Positions 35,309 to 45,242 are shown, counted from the first letter of the stretch. The stretch is 64,000 nucleotides of DNA from CG2-30-36-16 sp964372115 (GCA_964372115.1 CAYJPN010000007.1:1-64000), one strand, 5' to 3'. The notes: generated by a model not told the origin, from the sequence alone. Made by a program: numbers and translations.

Positions 35309-38300
35309 TCAATTTAATTTTCTGGCAACTACAACAACAGTTTTTAATGTTTGAACAACACCATTGTTTTCATTCAGCGCTTCCATAAAGACGATGTAAA
35401 TTCCCATCCTCAGTGCGTTGCCGTTGTCATCCCGCCCATCAAAAATAATGCTTCCCTTTGAGCCGGTTGAAAAGTTATTAACTAATTTTCTTACAAGTCT
35501 TCCTTTACTGTCGAATATTTTTACTCGTGCCTGCGATACAACCTGGTTGAGAGCATAATTTATAATTGTGTGGTCTTCAAATCCATCATTATCGGGGGAA
35601 AACGGATTTGGGGAAACCGATATTCCCGAAGCTGCATTTACTGCCCCGGCATAAATGCTGTTTTCTTTTCCAGGCGTTCCTCCCGCATCATTAACACAGG
35701 TGCTCCAGTTTGAAGGATCATTAGAATTGTTCTCAAATGAAATTCTTTCGAGCGAGCGGTTTTTGGTTACTACAAAATTTTTATTGTGCCAGTTCGGTAA
35801 ATAAAAAACAGAATCGATTACGTTTGAAAAGAGATCTTTTATAATTAACGTTTCTCCGCTGGCAGACAGACCGAAATCGGATATGTTTGCTATTGAAATT
35901 CGTGAGACGTCAACCGGATACTTTGAATTTATAATTGAATCAGCGGCGAAAGTAAAGTATTGTTTCGGCGGCAGTAATAGGGAGGTTGGTGATATTTTAT
36001 AAATGTCTTTCCCCGCAAATATTTTCCATCCGCCGAGATTCACAGTGTCAGCCGTGCTGTTATATAATTCAATATATTCGCAGTTATCAATACCGGGTTC
36101 GTACATTATTTCGTTTAGTAAAACATCATCGTCTTTATAGGCAGCCGCAGTATTTGGCGAGTTTTGTTTTCCTGGCGTTGAACCGTTTATATTCAGCGAG
36201 GTTATCCAGTTGGTGCTGTCGTTTGTTGCCTTTACAAATGAAATACGCTCAAGCGAGATTCCTTTTTCGTCGCCCCATTTTGATGAGTATTTTATACTGT
36301 CAATTTTAGCGTCTCTAAAATCATAAATGCAAATACCGTCGTTTGTATTACCGAGTGAACCAAAATTAGCAGCAAAAATTTTACAGCTAACAGCAGGATA
36401 TAAATACTTAAAAGAAGAATCGGTGGTGACGATAAAATACTCACCGGGTATTATAGACAACTGCTGTGTAGTAATAAAATCTTTTTTCGGTGTTGTCAAA
36501 ACATCACTTATAATCCAATTTAGTAAATTAATTGTGTCGGCTCCTGCATTAAAAAACTCAACCCATTCGGGATAATCTTTCAACGGGTTGTACATAAACT
36601 CCGAAATCAAAACAGCGTTTTGTTTGTACCCGGCAGCAATTTTCTTTTCGGCATAGTTATTTAGTGTATCTTCATCCCCTACAAATTGAACAACAATCGC
36701 GCAGGTTAACTTATCAATGATTTTTATTTTGCCGTTAGTTGAAATAACTATCGAATCATTTTTTATCAGGTTTAAATTTTCATGCCGTTCAAAATTATTT
36801 TCAAATGTGCCGTCGTTATCTTCATCTAATAAAAATGTTACTTTAAAGTTATCCGCATTTGTTGTTCCAAAGTTTTTAATCTGGACTTTTAGCTGCACAT
36901 CATCCCCCGGAGTGGGAAATTGTGGCGTACAAGAAATTGATGTGCAGGCAAGGTCTTTGTTTTTAATTGTTATGCTATTTATTCTACCGGGGGTGCTGTT
37001 TTCAAGATCGAGAGAAGAACCCCAATTTGTAAATATGGTCGATGAAACATCCTTCGATTTTCTTTCTAATGAAGAGTTACTTCTATCACTCCAATTGTCA
37101 AAGTAATAAACAGAATCTATTGTTGCCTCCCTGTCATCTTTTAACACAACGGCGTCATCGTCATTGTTTAATGCAGGGATGTTTAAGAATAAGACTTGGG
37201 AAGGAATTATTCTATGCGCCGAAAAAATAGAAGAATCGCGGGCAATGATTTTAAATTCCCCCGGTAAAATGTTTTCATCATTTTTTACCATTACCCCGGG
37301 TGATGATGAGGCGTCTTTTATTTTCCAGTTTTTCAAATTGATATTTTTTGTCGAGTTATTAAATAATTCTATCCATTCCGGTTCACCCGCGGGTTTGTAC
37401 ATTATTTCGTTTATAACAATTGAATTATAACCGCTGCCGGGAGAAGCGATGGCGGCAGTAATATTATTTGTTGTATCTTCATCCTCGTTGTATAATGCCG
37501 ATACGACAAATCCTGTCGATGTTTGAATTGAATCAACTTTGTAAACAAATTGATAAACTGCCGAATCACCCGGCAACAGAAAATTGTCGGGTAGAGATTC
37601 TAAAAAATTATCCGGCAGCGAATCCAGATTTGTATCGGAAAATAATTGCAAGTTAAAATTAGCAGGTTCGCTCCCGTTATTTTTTATTTGTACAGAGATT
37701 TGCACATCATCACCAAAGACGGGGAGCGGAGGTGAAAAAATTATTTTGGCGGTTTCAATATCATATTTCTTTGGCGAAACCGTATTGACAAAGCCCGGGG
37801 TGCCGCCTGATTTTCTTTTTGTCGATTTCCAGTTTGTTGAATCGATTGAAGAACCGTCCGCTAAAATTCTCTCAAGTGATTTCCCGTTTGTACCGCCCCA
37901 TGATGAATTATATTTTGTTGAATCAATTACCCTGTTTAGGGAATCGAGAAGAATAAGGTTGTCGCCGGTGTTATTAAGCGAGGGAAAATTTTTATAGATA
38001 TGTTTAACATTTAAATTATAGAAACTATTTATTGTGCTGTCATCAGCAATTACAAAATATTCTCCCGGGAGTAATTCTATATCCGGTGTAATTACTTTTA
38101 TTGTATCGCTGTTATCGGAGACAGAATAGTTTTTTAAATTTATACTTTTGTCACTCCGATTAAGCAATTCTATCCACTCCGGTTCACCGCCGACAGGGGA
38201 GTACATTATTTCATTAATTACAATATCACCACGCAGTTCATTGATGTTTACAGAAGTTATTTTTGCAAACAAAATATTATTGGTTGTATCTTCATCCCCA

Positions 38301-39964
38301 ATAAAACTAATGCTGCCAATAAAATTATAACTCCCGGCTGTTAAGGGATTGGAGAAAACGGAAAAAGAAGCACTATCAGTTGGAGCGAGTGACCCGATAA
38401 TTTTAGAACTCACAAACTCCGCCGGTTGTGGAATTGAATCGAGATTAATATCATCAAATAATTCAAAACTAAAATTGTTTGCTGCAAGTTTTCCGATGTT
38501 TTTTATTGTAGTTTCAAACTGAACCTGACTGCCTGCCGGAATATATTTATTAACGGGATTAAACCTTGAAAGCAAAAGATCATTATCCTTTTGAGTTATA
38601 GAATTTATACTGCCCGGCGTTGCTTTGTATGATGATACACTGCTTCCCCAGTTGCTGCTTAAAGTAGAAGATTCATCAACCGAAATTCGTTCGAGCGAAA
38701 CACCACTACCGCCCCAAGAAGGGGAATAAAAAAGACTGTCGATTACGCTTCCCGATCCATCTTTTAACACCACTGCATCGCCGGTGTTGTTTAACGACGG
38801 TAAATTAAAGGTTATTAGTCTGCAAGGTAAATTATAGTAGTTTGTGATCGATGAATCGCGACTGAGTATAACATAATCTCCCGGCAGCATTGTTACATCT
38901 ATTTGCGTAAATGTTACGGTTGAATTATTATCCGCAAATTTGAAGTTCTTTAAATTGATCGGATTCAAACTTCGGTTGTAAAGTTCAACCCACTCGGGCT
39001 GCCCCGAAGGCGGCGAATACATAATTTCATTGATTACAATTTCATTTGCGGCAACCGGCGGGGGATAGACAATGATTGAATTAATTATTTTATTGTTCAA
39101 TGTGTCTTCATCTTGCGGATAATTTACTTCGGCTATAAAATTGTAACTACCCTGTGGCGCATTTGTTAAAACCGTTTGAGCGATAACCGAATCACCCGGG
39201 CTGAGACTATAAAAATTTGTGCTCTGTATTATCTCCGATTGCGAAGCAATGGAATCAAAATTCACATCATTAAAAAAGGTTACTGAATATGTCGCGGCAG
39301 TTTCGCTTCCCTTATTTTTTATTTGAGAAAATAAAACTAAATCATCTCCCTGATGCGGATTAATCGGATCAAAAGATAAACTCTCTATGGAGAGATTAAA
39401 TTGCAAGGGAGAAACTGAATTTCTAAACCCCGGTGTGCCGTTTAGTGTTGATGAGTTACTCCAGTTGGCGGTACTGTTGTTATTATTCAAAATTATTTTT
39501 TCATCCGAGTAACCGGAATTATTGTTCGCTGTGTAAGTGTAATTTGAAATTGTATCACCAGCGGAACTGATAAGCCTTAATTGCCTGCCGGTAGTGTTTG
39601 CCATGCCGGATGAGCCAAACGCATTGTCATTAATTTTTACAATCAAAGCTTCCGGGGGAATTAATCCGCTGTAGTGTCCCGCCGCTATGTCATAATCATT
39701 CTCGAAAATTATTACAAAAGTTTTTGGCGGAAGGATTAAGCCGTTGCCGGCGTCTGTTATGTTATCGGGGGTTGAATTGTAATAGCGGATTTTATAACCA
39801 GCCAGATCAACCGGAAGGATTGGATTTGAATTGTACAGCTCGATAAACTCGTTATCCCCGGAAATAGGGTTAAACATTATTTCGGAAAATATTATGCTCG
39901 TATCAACTTGAGCGGAGGCTGTTGCTGCGACTAAAAAGATCGCGGCCAGGAAAATTCTTTTCAT
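35309..39964 (-). CDS. Giant secreted lamin-tail-domain protein with FlgD-like C-terminus
   Basis: A 1551-residue exported protein; the signal peptide is MKRIFLAAIFLVAATASAQ. Six lamin tail domains are marked by repeats of the type NEIMYxPxxxEPEWIELYN, beginning near residues 24, 306, 580, 851, 1115 and 1278. Between most of them lie CARDB-like Ig domains (PGDDVQLKVQIKNFGTTNADNFKVTFLLD and similar). The C-terminus (about 1441-1551) is a FlgD-Ig-like/gliding-motility type domain (VSPNPFSPDNDGFEDHTIINY, VKIFDSKGRLVRKL, GIYIVFMEAL), probably the T9SS export signal. Lamin tail domains in bacteria occur in surface proteins and secreted nucleases, but no nuclease domain is seen here, so an adhesive or structural role is likely. 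It is last in a run of three - strand genes. Confidence 0.88.
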   Translation of the reverse strand: MKRIFLAAIFLVAATASAQVDTSIIFSEIMFNPISGDNEFIELYNSNPILPVDLAGYKIRYYNSTPDNITDAGNGLILPPKTFVIIFENDYDIAAGHYSGLIPPEALIVKINDNAFGSSGMANTTGRQLRLISSAGDTISNYTYTANNNSGYSDEKIILNNNNSTANWSNSSTLNGTPGFRNSVSPLQFNLSIESLSFDPINPHQGDDLVLFSQIKNKGSETAATYSVTFFNDVNFDSIASQSEIIQSTNFYSLSPGDSVIAQTVLTNAPQGSYNFIAEVNYPQDEDTLNNKIINSIIVYPPPVAANEIVINEIMYSPPSGQPEWVELYNRSLNPINLKNFKFADNNSTVTFTQIDVTMLPGDYVILSRDSSITNYYNLPCRLITFNLPSLNNTGDAVVLKDGSGSVIDSLFYSPSWGGSGVSLERISVDESSTLSSNWGSSVSSYKATPGSINSITQKDNDLLLSRFNPVNKYIPAGSQVQFETTIKNIGKLAANNFSFELFDDINLDSIPQPAEFVSSKIIGSLAPTDSASFSVFSNPLTAGSYNFIGSISFIGDEDTTNNILFAKITSVNINELRGDIVINEIMYSPVGGEPEWIELLNRSDKSINLKNYSVSDNSDTIKVITPDIELLPGEYFVIADDSTINSFYNLNVKHIYKNFPSLNNTGDNLILLDSLNRVIDSTKYNSSWGGTNGKSLERILADGSSIDSTNWKSTKRKSGGTPGFVNTVSPKKYDIETAKIIFSPPLPVFGDDVQISVQIKNNGSEPANFNLQLFSDTNLDSLPDNFLESLPDNFLLPGDSAVYQFVYKVDSIQTSTGFVVSALYNEDEDTTNNITAAIASPGSGYNSIVINEIMYKPAGEPEWIELFNNSTKNINLKNWKIKDASSSPGVMVKNDENILPGEFKIIARDSSIFSAHRIIPSQVLFLNIPALNNDDDAVVLKDDREATIDSVYYFDNWSDRSNSSLERKSKDVSSTIFTNWGSSLDLENSTPGRINSITIKNKDLACTSISCTPQFPTPGDDVQLKVQIKNFGTTNADNFKVTFLLDEDNDGTFENNFERHENLNLIKNDSIVISTNGKIKIIDKLTCAIVVQFVGDEDTLNNYAEKKIAAGYKQNAVLISEFMYNPLKDYPEWVEFFNAGADTINLLNWIISDVLTTPKKDFITTQQLSIIPGEYFIVTTDSSFKYLYPAVSCKIFAANFGSLGNTNDGICIYDFRDAKIDSIKYSSKWGDEKGISLERISFVKATNDSTNWITSLNINGSTPGKQNSPNTAAAYKDDDVLLNEIMYEPGIDNCEYIELYNSTADTVNLGGWKIFAGKDIYKISPTSLLLPPKQYFTFAADSIINSKYPVDVSRISIANISDFGLSASGETLIIKDLFSNVIDSVFYLPNWHNKNFVVTKNRSLERISFENNSNDPSNWSTCVNDAGGTPGKENSIYAGAVNAASGISVSPNPFSPDNDGFEDHTIINYALNQVVSQARVKIFDSKGRLVRKLVNNFSTGSKGSIIFDGRDDNGNALRMGIYIVFMEALNENNGVVQTLKTVVVVARKLN

Positions 39965-39988
39965 GGCAAAGCCCTCGAAATTTATTTT

Positions 39989-40795
39989 TTAATTATTTGT
40001 TCTATTTTTTTCGTTTCCTTTTAATTTTTCCCCGCTATTCCTCATTCCAACTGAAAGCCTGTCGTAAATAAAATTAGGTGCAAGTTTTATTAAAACCGTC
40101 CCTGCCGTAGTAAAGAAAGGGAATCTAATAACCCGTTTTTCATTTTGTATTTTTTTCAAAATAATTTTTGAAGCTTTTTCGACGCTCATTAAAAACGGCA
40201 TATAAAAATTATTGGCGTCAGTCATTGGAGTACGGACAAAACCCGGCTTAACGGTTATAACTTTAATATTGTATTTTATCAAATCGACGCGCATACTTTC
40301 TAACAGAATGCTTGCCGCCGCTTTGCTTGAGCTATAAAAACCGCTGTTAGAAAAACCACGTGCGTCAGCCAGACTCGTAATCCCAACTATCATTCCGCTG
40401 TTTCGATTTTTCATTTCGTGTATGAGTAGTTCTGTCCAATATATAATTCCGAAAAGATTTGCTCCATAAGTTATTTCGGCGTCCTCAGAAGAATACATTT
40501 CCGGGTTAATTTTCGAATTGGTTCCGGCGTTCAGTATGGCAATATCAATTTGGGAAATATGCTCATTAACTTCCGAATAAACTTTTCTAACATCTTCTTT
40601 GTTAGCAACATCGTTTTGATAAACCAATATTTTTACAGGTTTATTCTTTAAATTATTTTTAATATTCTTAAGCGTTTCCCCGCGTCTTGCCGTTAAAATT
40701 AATGTGCAATTTTCGTTGGACAAATCTTTTGCAATCTGCAGCCCGATACCGCTGGAGGCTCCTGTAATCAAAATATTTTTTTTTGAAAAAACCAT
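39989..40795 (-). CDS. SDR family oxidoreductase
   Basis: A 268-residue classical short-chain dehydrogenase/reductase. The cofactor motif TGASSGIG is at residues 11-18, and an Arg soon after strand 2 (TARRG) favours NADP(H). NAG (AILNAGTN) and the catalytic GFYSSSKAA (Tyr near 156, Lys four residues on) are present, with the Ser in GITSLADA. The C-terminal region (VKPGFVRTPMTD, then a basic tail) resembles membrane-associated SDRs acting on lipids or steroids. The substrate cannot be named. It is 7 bases downstream of the LVIVD-propeller gene and 24 bases upstream of the lamin-tail gene. Confidence 0.88.
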   Translation of the reverse strand: MVFSKKNILITGASSGIGLQIAKDLSNENCTLILTARRGETLKNIKNNLKNKPVKILVYQNDVANKEDVRKVYSEVNEHISQIDIAILNAGTNSKINPEMYSSEDAEITYGANLFGIIYWTELLIHEMKNRNSGMIVGITSLADARGFSNSGFYSSSKAAASILLESMRVDLIKYNIKVITVKPGFVRTPMTDANNFYMPFLMSVEKASKIILKKIQNEKRVIRFPFFTTAGTVLIKLAPNFIYDRLSVGMRNSGEKLKGNEKNRTNN

Positions 40796-40802
40796 TTTCG
40801 CC

Positions 40803-41885
40803 TTATCTAATCATACTTAATTGCACAGGTGCAGATGGGTTGGCTACATTATAAATTATGATCCCGTCCTGCGCTGTTACATATAATATATCGGAACGCA
40901 GGATGCAATCATGTGGCATTGTTCCGCCGAGAACTTTTAAAAACTGTACATGTGTTAAATCGGTTGTGTTTAAGATTTTTACGCCGCCTATTCCATCGCA
41001 CACATAAACTATTTCATTTTTTACACCTAAACCGTAAGGTTCATCCATCAAAACTGTTTTAAGTAAAGTAGGGTTCGATAGATTTGTTATATCAAGTACA
41101 TGAAGCGCGTTTTCGGTTGGGCCGCAAGAGGTTCCGCTCCTTAAAGTTACATAAGCGCGGTTATTTTCTACTACCACAGGGTCGCATGAACGAGCGTGTG
41201 TAAAACTAGAAACTTGTGCCGGGTCTCTCGGATCAGCAATACTATAAACGTACATTCCGTTAGTGCCGCCTATAAAAAGATTTTCATTGTAAGCATAAAT
41301 CGTTTCGATATCCCACCCGACACTTATTTTTGTAATGTATAAAGGGTGTGCCGGGGTTGCAAGATTAAATACAGAAAGAGATTGTCCGTCAACACAATAA
41401 AGATGATTTTTAGCTATTGCAAATCTGGCGAGCGAGCCGCCCACTCCGCTGCCCGCACCATTGACAGCATAAACAGGTGTAGTCACTTCTTGAGTGCAGC
41501 CGCAGCCGGAACTTCCGCCATAACCATCATAAAAACCGGGATCGCCGTAATACATTTTTTGAAATACGTTTTTTATGGAATCTACAATATTGGGTGAAGC
41601 CGGATTGGTAACGTTGTAAACAATTAAGTCGGTATAACGGTCGGCATACATGTAATTATTGTTAACCGCAATATCCTGGTTCCCAATAAGTGAAATTGCA
41701 GAAACAAAATTTGGTAAGGCGGGGTTTGTTATATTAAAAATTTTTATAGATGTCTGGTTTTCACACTTTATAAGTAGTGAGTCTGTAAGATATATTTTTG
41801 AAATATTATTATTTACACCCGTTTTGTATCCCACCGAAAAGAAGATGAGCACAAGAAGCACAAATATATTAAATGATTTTTTCAT
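40803..41885 (-). CDS. LVIVD-repeat beta-propeller protein, exported
   Basis: A 360-residue protein made of propeller repeats with the LVIVD-type pattern (IKIFNITNPALPNFVSAI, LIVYNVTNPASPNIVDSI, LSVFNLATPAHPLYITKI, MYVYSIADPRDPAQVSSF, LHVLDITNLSNPTLLKTV, IIIYNVANPSAPVQLS). The N-terminal hydrophobic segment (MKKSFNIFVLLVLIFFSVGYKTG) looks like a lipoprotein signal, but the position where Cys is expected is Tyr (VGYK; TAC instead of TGC), so lipidation seems lost or the segment is a plain anchor. A Gly/Cys-rich loop (GYGGSSGCGC) lies near residues 118-127. These proteins are probably surface binding scaffolds. Confidence 0.85.
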   Translation of the reverse strand: MKKSFNIFVLLVLIFFSVGYKTGVNNNISKIYLTDSLLIKCENQTSIKIFNITNPALPNFVSAISLIGNQDIAVNNNYMYADRYTDLIVYNVTNPASPNIVDSIKNVFQKMYYGDPGFYDGYGGSSGCGCTQEVTTPVYAVNGAGSGVGGSLARFAIAKNHLYCVDGQSLSVFNLATPAHPLYITKISVGWDIETIYAYNENLFIGGTNGMYVYSIADPRDPAQVSSFTHARSCDPVVVENNRAYVTLRSGTSCGPTENALHVLDITNLSNPTLLKTVLMDEPYGLGVKNEIVYVCDGIGGVKILNTTDLTHVQFLKVLGGTMPHDCILRSDILYVTAQDGIIIYNVANPSAPVQLSMIR

Positions 41886-42060
41886 TATTTACCCGCTATA
41901 TTATTTTTACGGTTAAAATCTACAAAGCTTTTAGGAGAAAATAAACATGTAAAGCATAATAAAATTATTTTTAAGTATTTGGAAAAATGTCACTTCAATA
42001 AGCTCCGTGACCGGGAAAGAAAAAGTTCCCTTTACAGACTCATCGAGCGAGCAGGAAATG

Positions 42061-42093
42061 CAGTTGGTCGTTGAGCCTGTCGAAACACAACTG
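42061..42093. repeat. REP-like palindrome upstream of sppA
   Basis: CAGTTG (42061-42066) and CAACTG (42088-42093) flank TTGAGCCTGTCGAAA. The core GAGCCTGTCGAA resembles a widespread family of small bacterial intergenic palindromes (TTCGACAGGCTCAA). It lies 78 bp before the chosen sppA start and argues that the longer frame to 42007 is not coding. Confidence 0.6.
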
Positions 42094-42171
42094 CTGGAAC
42101 ATTTTGATGCTTTAGCTTCTGATAGTTTTTCCCTATTTTCGACAAAGAAATTTTATACATTAGGAGTAAAT

Positions 42172-44595
42172 ATGAAAAGACGTTTCCTTCAAATTGCTCT
42201 TGCACTAATAATCCCTTTAACAGGTATATTCGCTCAATCTAATTTTTCATCTTACTACAATCAAAATCGTTTCGGTTTAACTTCCCCCGGAGCTATGGGG
42301 CACGGGTTATATGGCAGAGTTAACCCTGCACTGCTAACTTATGTAGAACATCCCGATATTTATTTCGCTTGGTCTGATAGAACCGGTGATTGGTACGATT
42401 TTGATAATTGGGGAATATTTGCCGCCGTACCGAATTTTGGGTTGAGTGCTGTTACGGAAAAGTATAAAGGTCTGGTTGTTACAGATTATAAATTATCTGC
42501 GGCTGTGGGCAATAGAACATTTAGCGTGGGTTTAGGTTATGGTTTTTCATCCGGCGATGATAACGCGTTTAACCGCTCAAGTTTGTTTACCGCCGGGTTT
42601 TTATTACGCCCGTTTCAATATCTATCTTTGGGTCTTGTGGGAAACTTTCCCACAAAAATAGAGAGCGAGGCTGTTGTTGATGTTGCTGTCCGCCCCTTTG
42701 GTAATGAATGGCTTTCTGTTTTTGGAGATTATGTTTATAATGAAAAACAGAATCCGAACGATATTAAATGGAGCGCCGGTGTATCCGTTGAAGCGCTGCC
42801 CGGTTTTAGAATTACAGGAAGATATTATGATAAAAACTTCTTTAACATAGGCGCCGAACTAAACTTCGGACGAATTGGAATAAATACAAACACACATTTT
42901 GATGCTGATAAAAACCACACTTATAATACTTACGGAATTAGGATCGGCGCATATGATCGCAATATATTTAAGCCTTTGTTTGAAAATGATAATTATATAA
43001 AATATGATCTCTCCGGTCAGGTAAAATATCAGCGGTATAAATTATTTGATAACAGCACAACACTTCTCGGACTTCTAAGTTCGGTTGATGCTGCAGCCGA
43101 TGACCCATCGATAAACGGTATTGCAATAAATCTATCCGGAATTAACATCAACAAAGAGACCGCTTGGGAACTGCGCGATAGATTAAAACATTTTCAACAG
43201 CATGGTAAAAAAGTTGTTATTTATATCGATCGTCCGGGTATGGATGAGTATCACCTTGCATCGGTTGCAGATAAAATTGTGCTCGATCCACAGGGTTTGA
43301 TTATGCTTTCGGGATATTTAATGGGAAGATCATTTTACAAAGGTACGCTCGAAAAACTTGGTGTAGGTTTTACCGAGCTGAGATATTTTAAATACAAATC
43401 GGCAGTAGAATTATTTTCACGCGACTCGATGAGCGCAGCCGATAAAGAGCAGAGGCAGGCGCTGGTTGATGATTATTACAAATTAGCGAAAACAGATATT
43501 TGCGCTTCAAGAAATATTAATTACAACCAATTTGATAAACTAATAAATGAAAAAGTTGTATTCCTTCCGCAGGATGCAGTAACGAATAATCTGGCTGATA
43601 CTATTGGAAGATGGGAAGCGGTTGATGCGATGGTAAAAACTCTTGAAGGTGAAAGCAGAGGTTATGTCTCGTCAGGTTCGCTTGAAAAGTTTAACCTCCC
43701 CGAAGATAATTATTGGGGTGAGATTCCGGAAGTCGCGGTTATATACGCAATCGGTTCATGCGCAATGGATGAAGGAATTACTGCGCGCAAACTTGTGAAG
43801 GATGTAAATTACGCGGTATCGAATGATAATATAAAAGCAATTATTCTCCGTGTTGATTCACCCGGCGGTGATGGGCTTGCTTCCGATATTATTGCCGAGG
43901 CGTTACAAAAAGCAAAAGGGAAAAAACCTGTAATTGTATCTCAAGGTTATGTGGCTGCATCCGGTGGCTACTGGCTCTCAATGTATGCAGATACTATTGT
44001 TGCCGCACCGAATACAATCACCGGATCAATAGGAGTGATAAGCGGATGGTATTATAATAAATCATTAAAAGAAACTCTTGGTATTTCTACCGATTTTGTA
44101 AAAGCTGGTAATCATGCCGATCTCGGTTTCGGGTTTACGCTTCCTTATATACCGGTAACCCTGCCCAACAACGATTTGAATGAAGTGGAAAAACAAGTTT
44201 TTCAAAAATTAATATTAACGATGTACCGGGAGTTTGTGAGTAAAGTTGCTGCCGGACGAAATATGGAGTTTGATGAGATCGGCAAAATTGCGCAAGGGCG
44301 CGTGTGGAGCGGTTATGCCGGGTTAAGTAACGGTTTAGTTGATAAATTAGGCGGGCTCGCAGACGCCATAGAGATTGCTGTAGCAAAAGCGGGATTAACA
44401 AAATGTAAGTATAATATTGTAGAATTACCCGAACCGCCGATGTTTGACTTTAACATTTTTATGCCGAAGATATTCGGTTTTAAAATCTTAAACAATGAAG
44501 AACCGTTTATTTCAAACATAAAACTGCGTCTTCAAAACAACGGGCAGCCAATGCCGATATTGCCGCTCGAAGATATGGATATTAATATGAAATAA
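42172..44595 (+). CDS. sppA: Signal peptide peptidase SppA with predicted N-terminal beta-barrel
   Basis: An 807-residue protein. ATG 42172 is chosen because TAGGAG lies 6 bases upstream and it gives a clean signal peptide (MKRRFLQIALALIIPLTGIFAQ). Residues about 22-265 form many alternating strands (FSVGLGYGFSSG, YLSLGLVGNFPTKI, ITGRYYDKNFFNIGAELNFGRIGI), like an outer-membrane barrel. Two S49 domains follow. The catalytic dyad of SppA is intact: Lys409 in the first (FKYKSAVELFSRDSMS) and Ser597 in the second (VAASGGYWLSM). PITGSIGV-type and VDSPGGDG motifs are present. The usual single membrane anchor is absent, so this SppA may work at the outer membrane or in the periplasm. Known SppA enzymes degrade cleaved signal peptides. 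Confidence 0.88.
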   Translation: MKRRFLQIALALIIPLTGIFAQSNFSSYYNQNRFGLTSPGAMGHGLYGRVNPALLTYVEHPDIYFAWSDRTGDWYDFDNWGIFAAVPNFGLSAVTEKYKGLVVTDYKLSAAVGNRTFSVGLGYGFSSGDDNAFNRSSLFTAGFLLRPFQYLSLGLVGNFPTKIESEAVVDVAVRPFGNEWLSVFGDYVYNEKQNPNDIKWSAGVSVEALPGFRITGRYYDKNFFNIGAELNFGRIGINTNTHFDADKNHTYNTYGIRIGAYDRNIFKPLFENDNYIKYDLSGQVKYQRYKLFDNSTTLLGLLSSVDAAADDPSINGIAINLSGININKETAWELRDRLKHFQQHGKKVVIYIDRPGMDEYHLASVADKIVLDPQGLIMLSGYLMGRSFYKGTLEKLGVGFTELRYFKYKSAVELFSRDSMSAADKEQRQALVDDYYKLAKTDICASRNINYNQFDKLINEKVVFLPQDAVTNNLADTIGRWEAVDAMVKTLEGESRGYVSSGSLEKFNLPEDNYWGEIPEVAVIYAIGSCAMDEGITARKLVKDVNYAVSNDNIKAIILRVDSPGGDGLASDIIAEALQKAKGKKPVIVSQGYVAASGGYWLSMYADTIVAAPNTITGSIGVISGWYYNKSLKETLGISTDFVKAGNHADLGFGFTLPYIPVTLPNNDLNEVEKQVFQKLILTMYREFVSKVAAGRNMEFDEIGKIAQGRVWSGYAGLSNGLVDKLGGLADAIEIAVAKAGLTKCKYNIVELPEPPMFDFNIFMPKIFGFKILNNEEPFISNIKLRLQNNGQPMPILPLEDMDINMK

Positions 44596-44777
44596 CTCTG
44601 GCTGCGTAATAATGGTATCGTGGAAATTTTAGTCATTGCTTGATTGAAGTACGGTATTTAAAATTGTTAAATTGCTGGATGGTTGAATAGTCGCTTTTTT
44701 TGATGTCAAAACAAAGGACTAATAAATATTCTTTTATACTAAAGTTTTTTTTACAAAACACATACTCATGAGGTTAT

Positions 44778-45242
44778 ATGAAAAGTTTAATTTTTTTTCT
44801 TAGCATTTTATTACTTGGCGGATGCATGCAAACACAAGATAAAAATCTAAAAGAAAAGTATACGGAGGAAATAAAACAAACCGATCTTAACTTTTCCGCC
44901 CTTTCCGAAAAGGAGGGGATAACAAAAGCATTTATACAATACGCAGATGAAGATGTTGTAATGCTTCGTGATACAAAATTTCCGCTTCTCGGGAAAAAAG
45001 AATTGGAAGATTATTACAACGCCCGCCCGGATGACGGCTCAAAGCTTACATGGTATCCGGTAAAAGCCGAAGCTGCCGAAAGCGGCGAAATCGGTTATTC
45101 ATTCGGCAACTGGGAGTACAAAACAAAAGATACCACCTTTTATGGAAACTATGTTTCTGTTTGGAAAAGAAAAGCAAACGGTGAGTGGAAATATGTGCTC
45201 GATGGCGGAGTATCAACGCCAAAACCGGAAGACAAAAAATAA
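44778..45242 (+). CDS. Lipoprotein with DUF4440/SnoaL-like (NTF2-fold) domain
   Basis: A 154-residue lipoprotein (MKSLIFFLSILLLGGCMQ; lipobox LGGC, residues 13-16). The mature part follows the NTF2-like pattern of DUF4440: a first helix with TDLNFSALSEKEGITKAFIQYADEDVVMLRD, then FPLLGKKELEDYYNARP, and strands GEIGYSFGNWEYKTK and NGEWKYVLDGGVST. In this fold the cavity can bind small molecules, but no catalytic residues are evident. It follows sppA by 182 bp and is probably separate. Confidence 0.82.
   Translation: MKSLIFFLSILLLGGCMQTQDKNLKEKYTEEIKQTDLNFSALSEKEGITKAFIQYADEDVVMLRDTKFPLLGKKELEDYYNARPDDGSKLTWYPVKAEAAESGEIGYSFGNWEYKTKDTTFYGNYVSVWKRKANGEWKYVLDGGVSTPKPEDKK

Noticed and set aside
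35986..38330. Several + strand frames of 60-137 codons inside the lamin-tail gene
   Set aside because: They lie opposite a long, well-supported coding frame and arise from its repeats.
42007..42171. N-terminal extension of SppA by 55 residues
   Set aside because: It would bury the signal peptide, includes a REP-like palindrome, and a good ribosome-binding site precedes the ATG at 42172.
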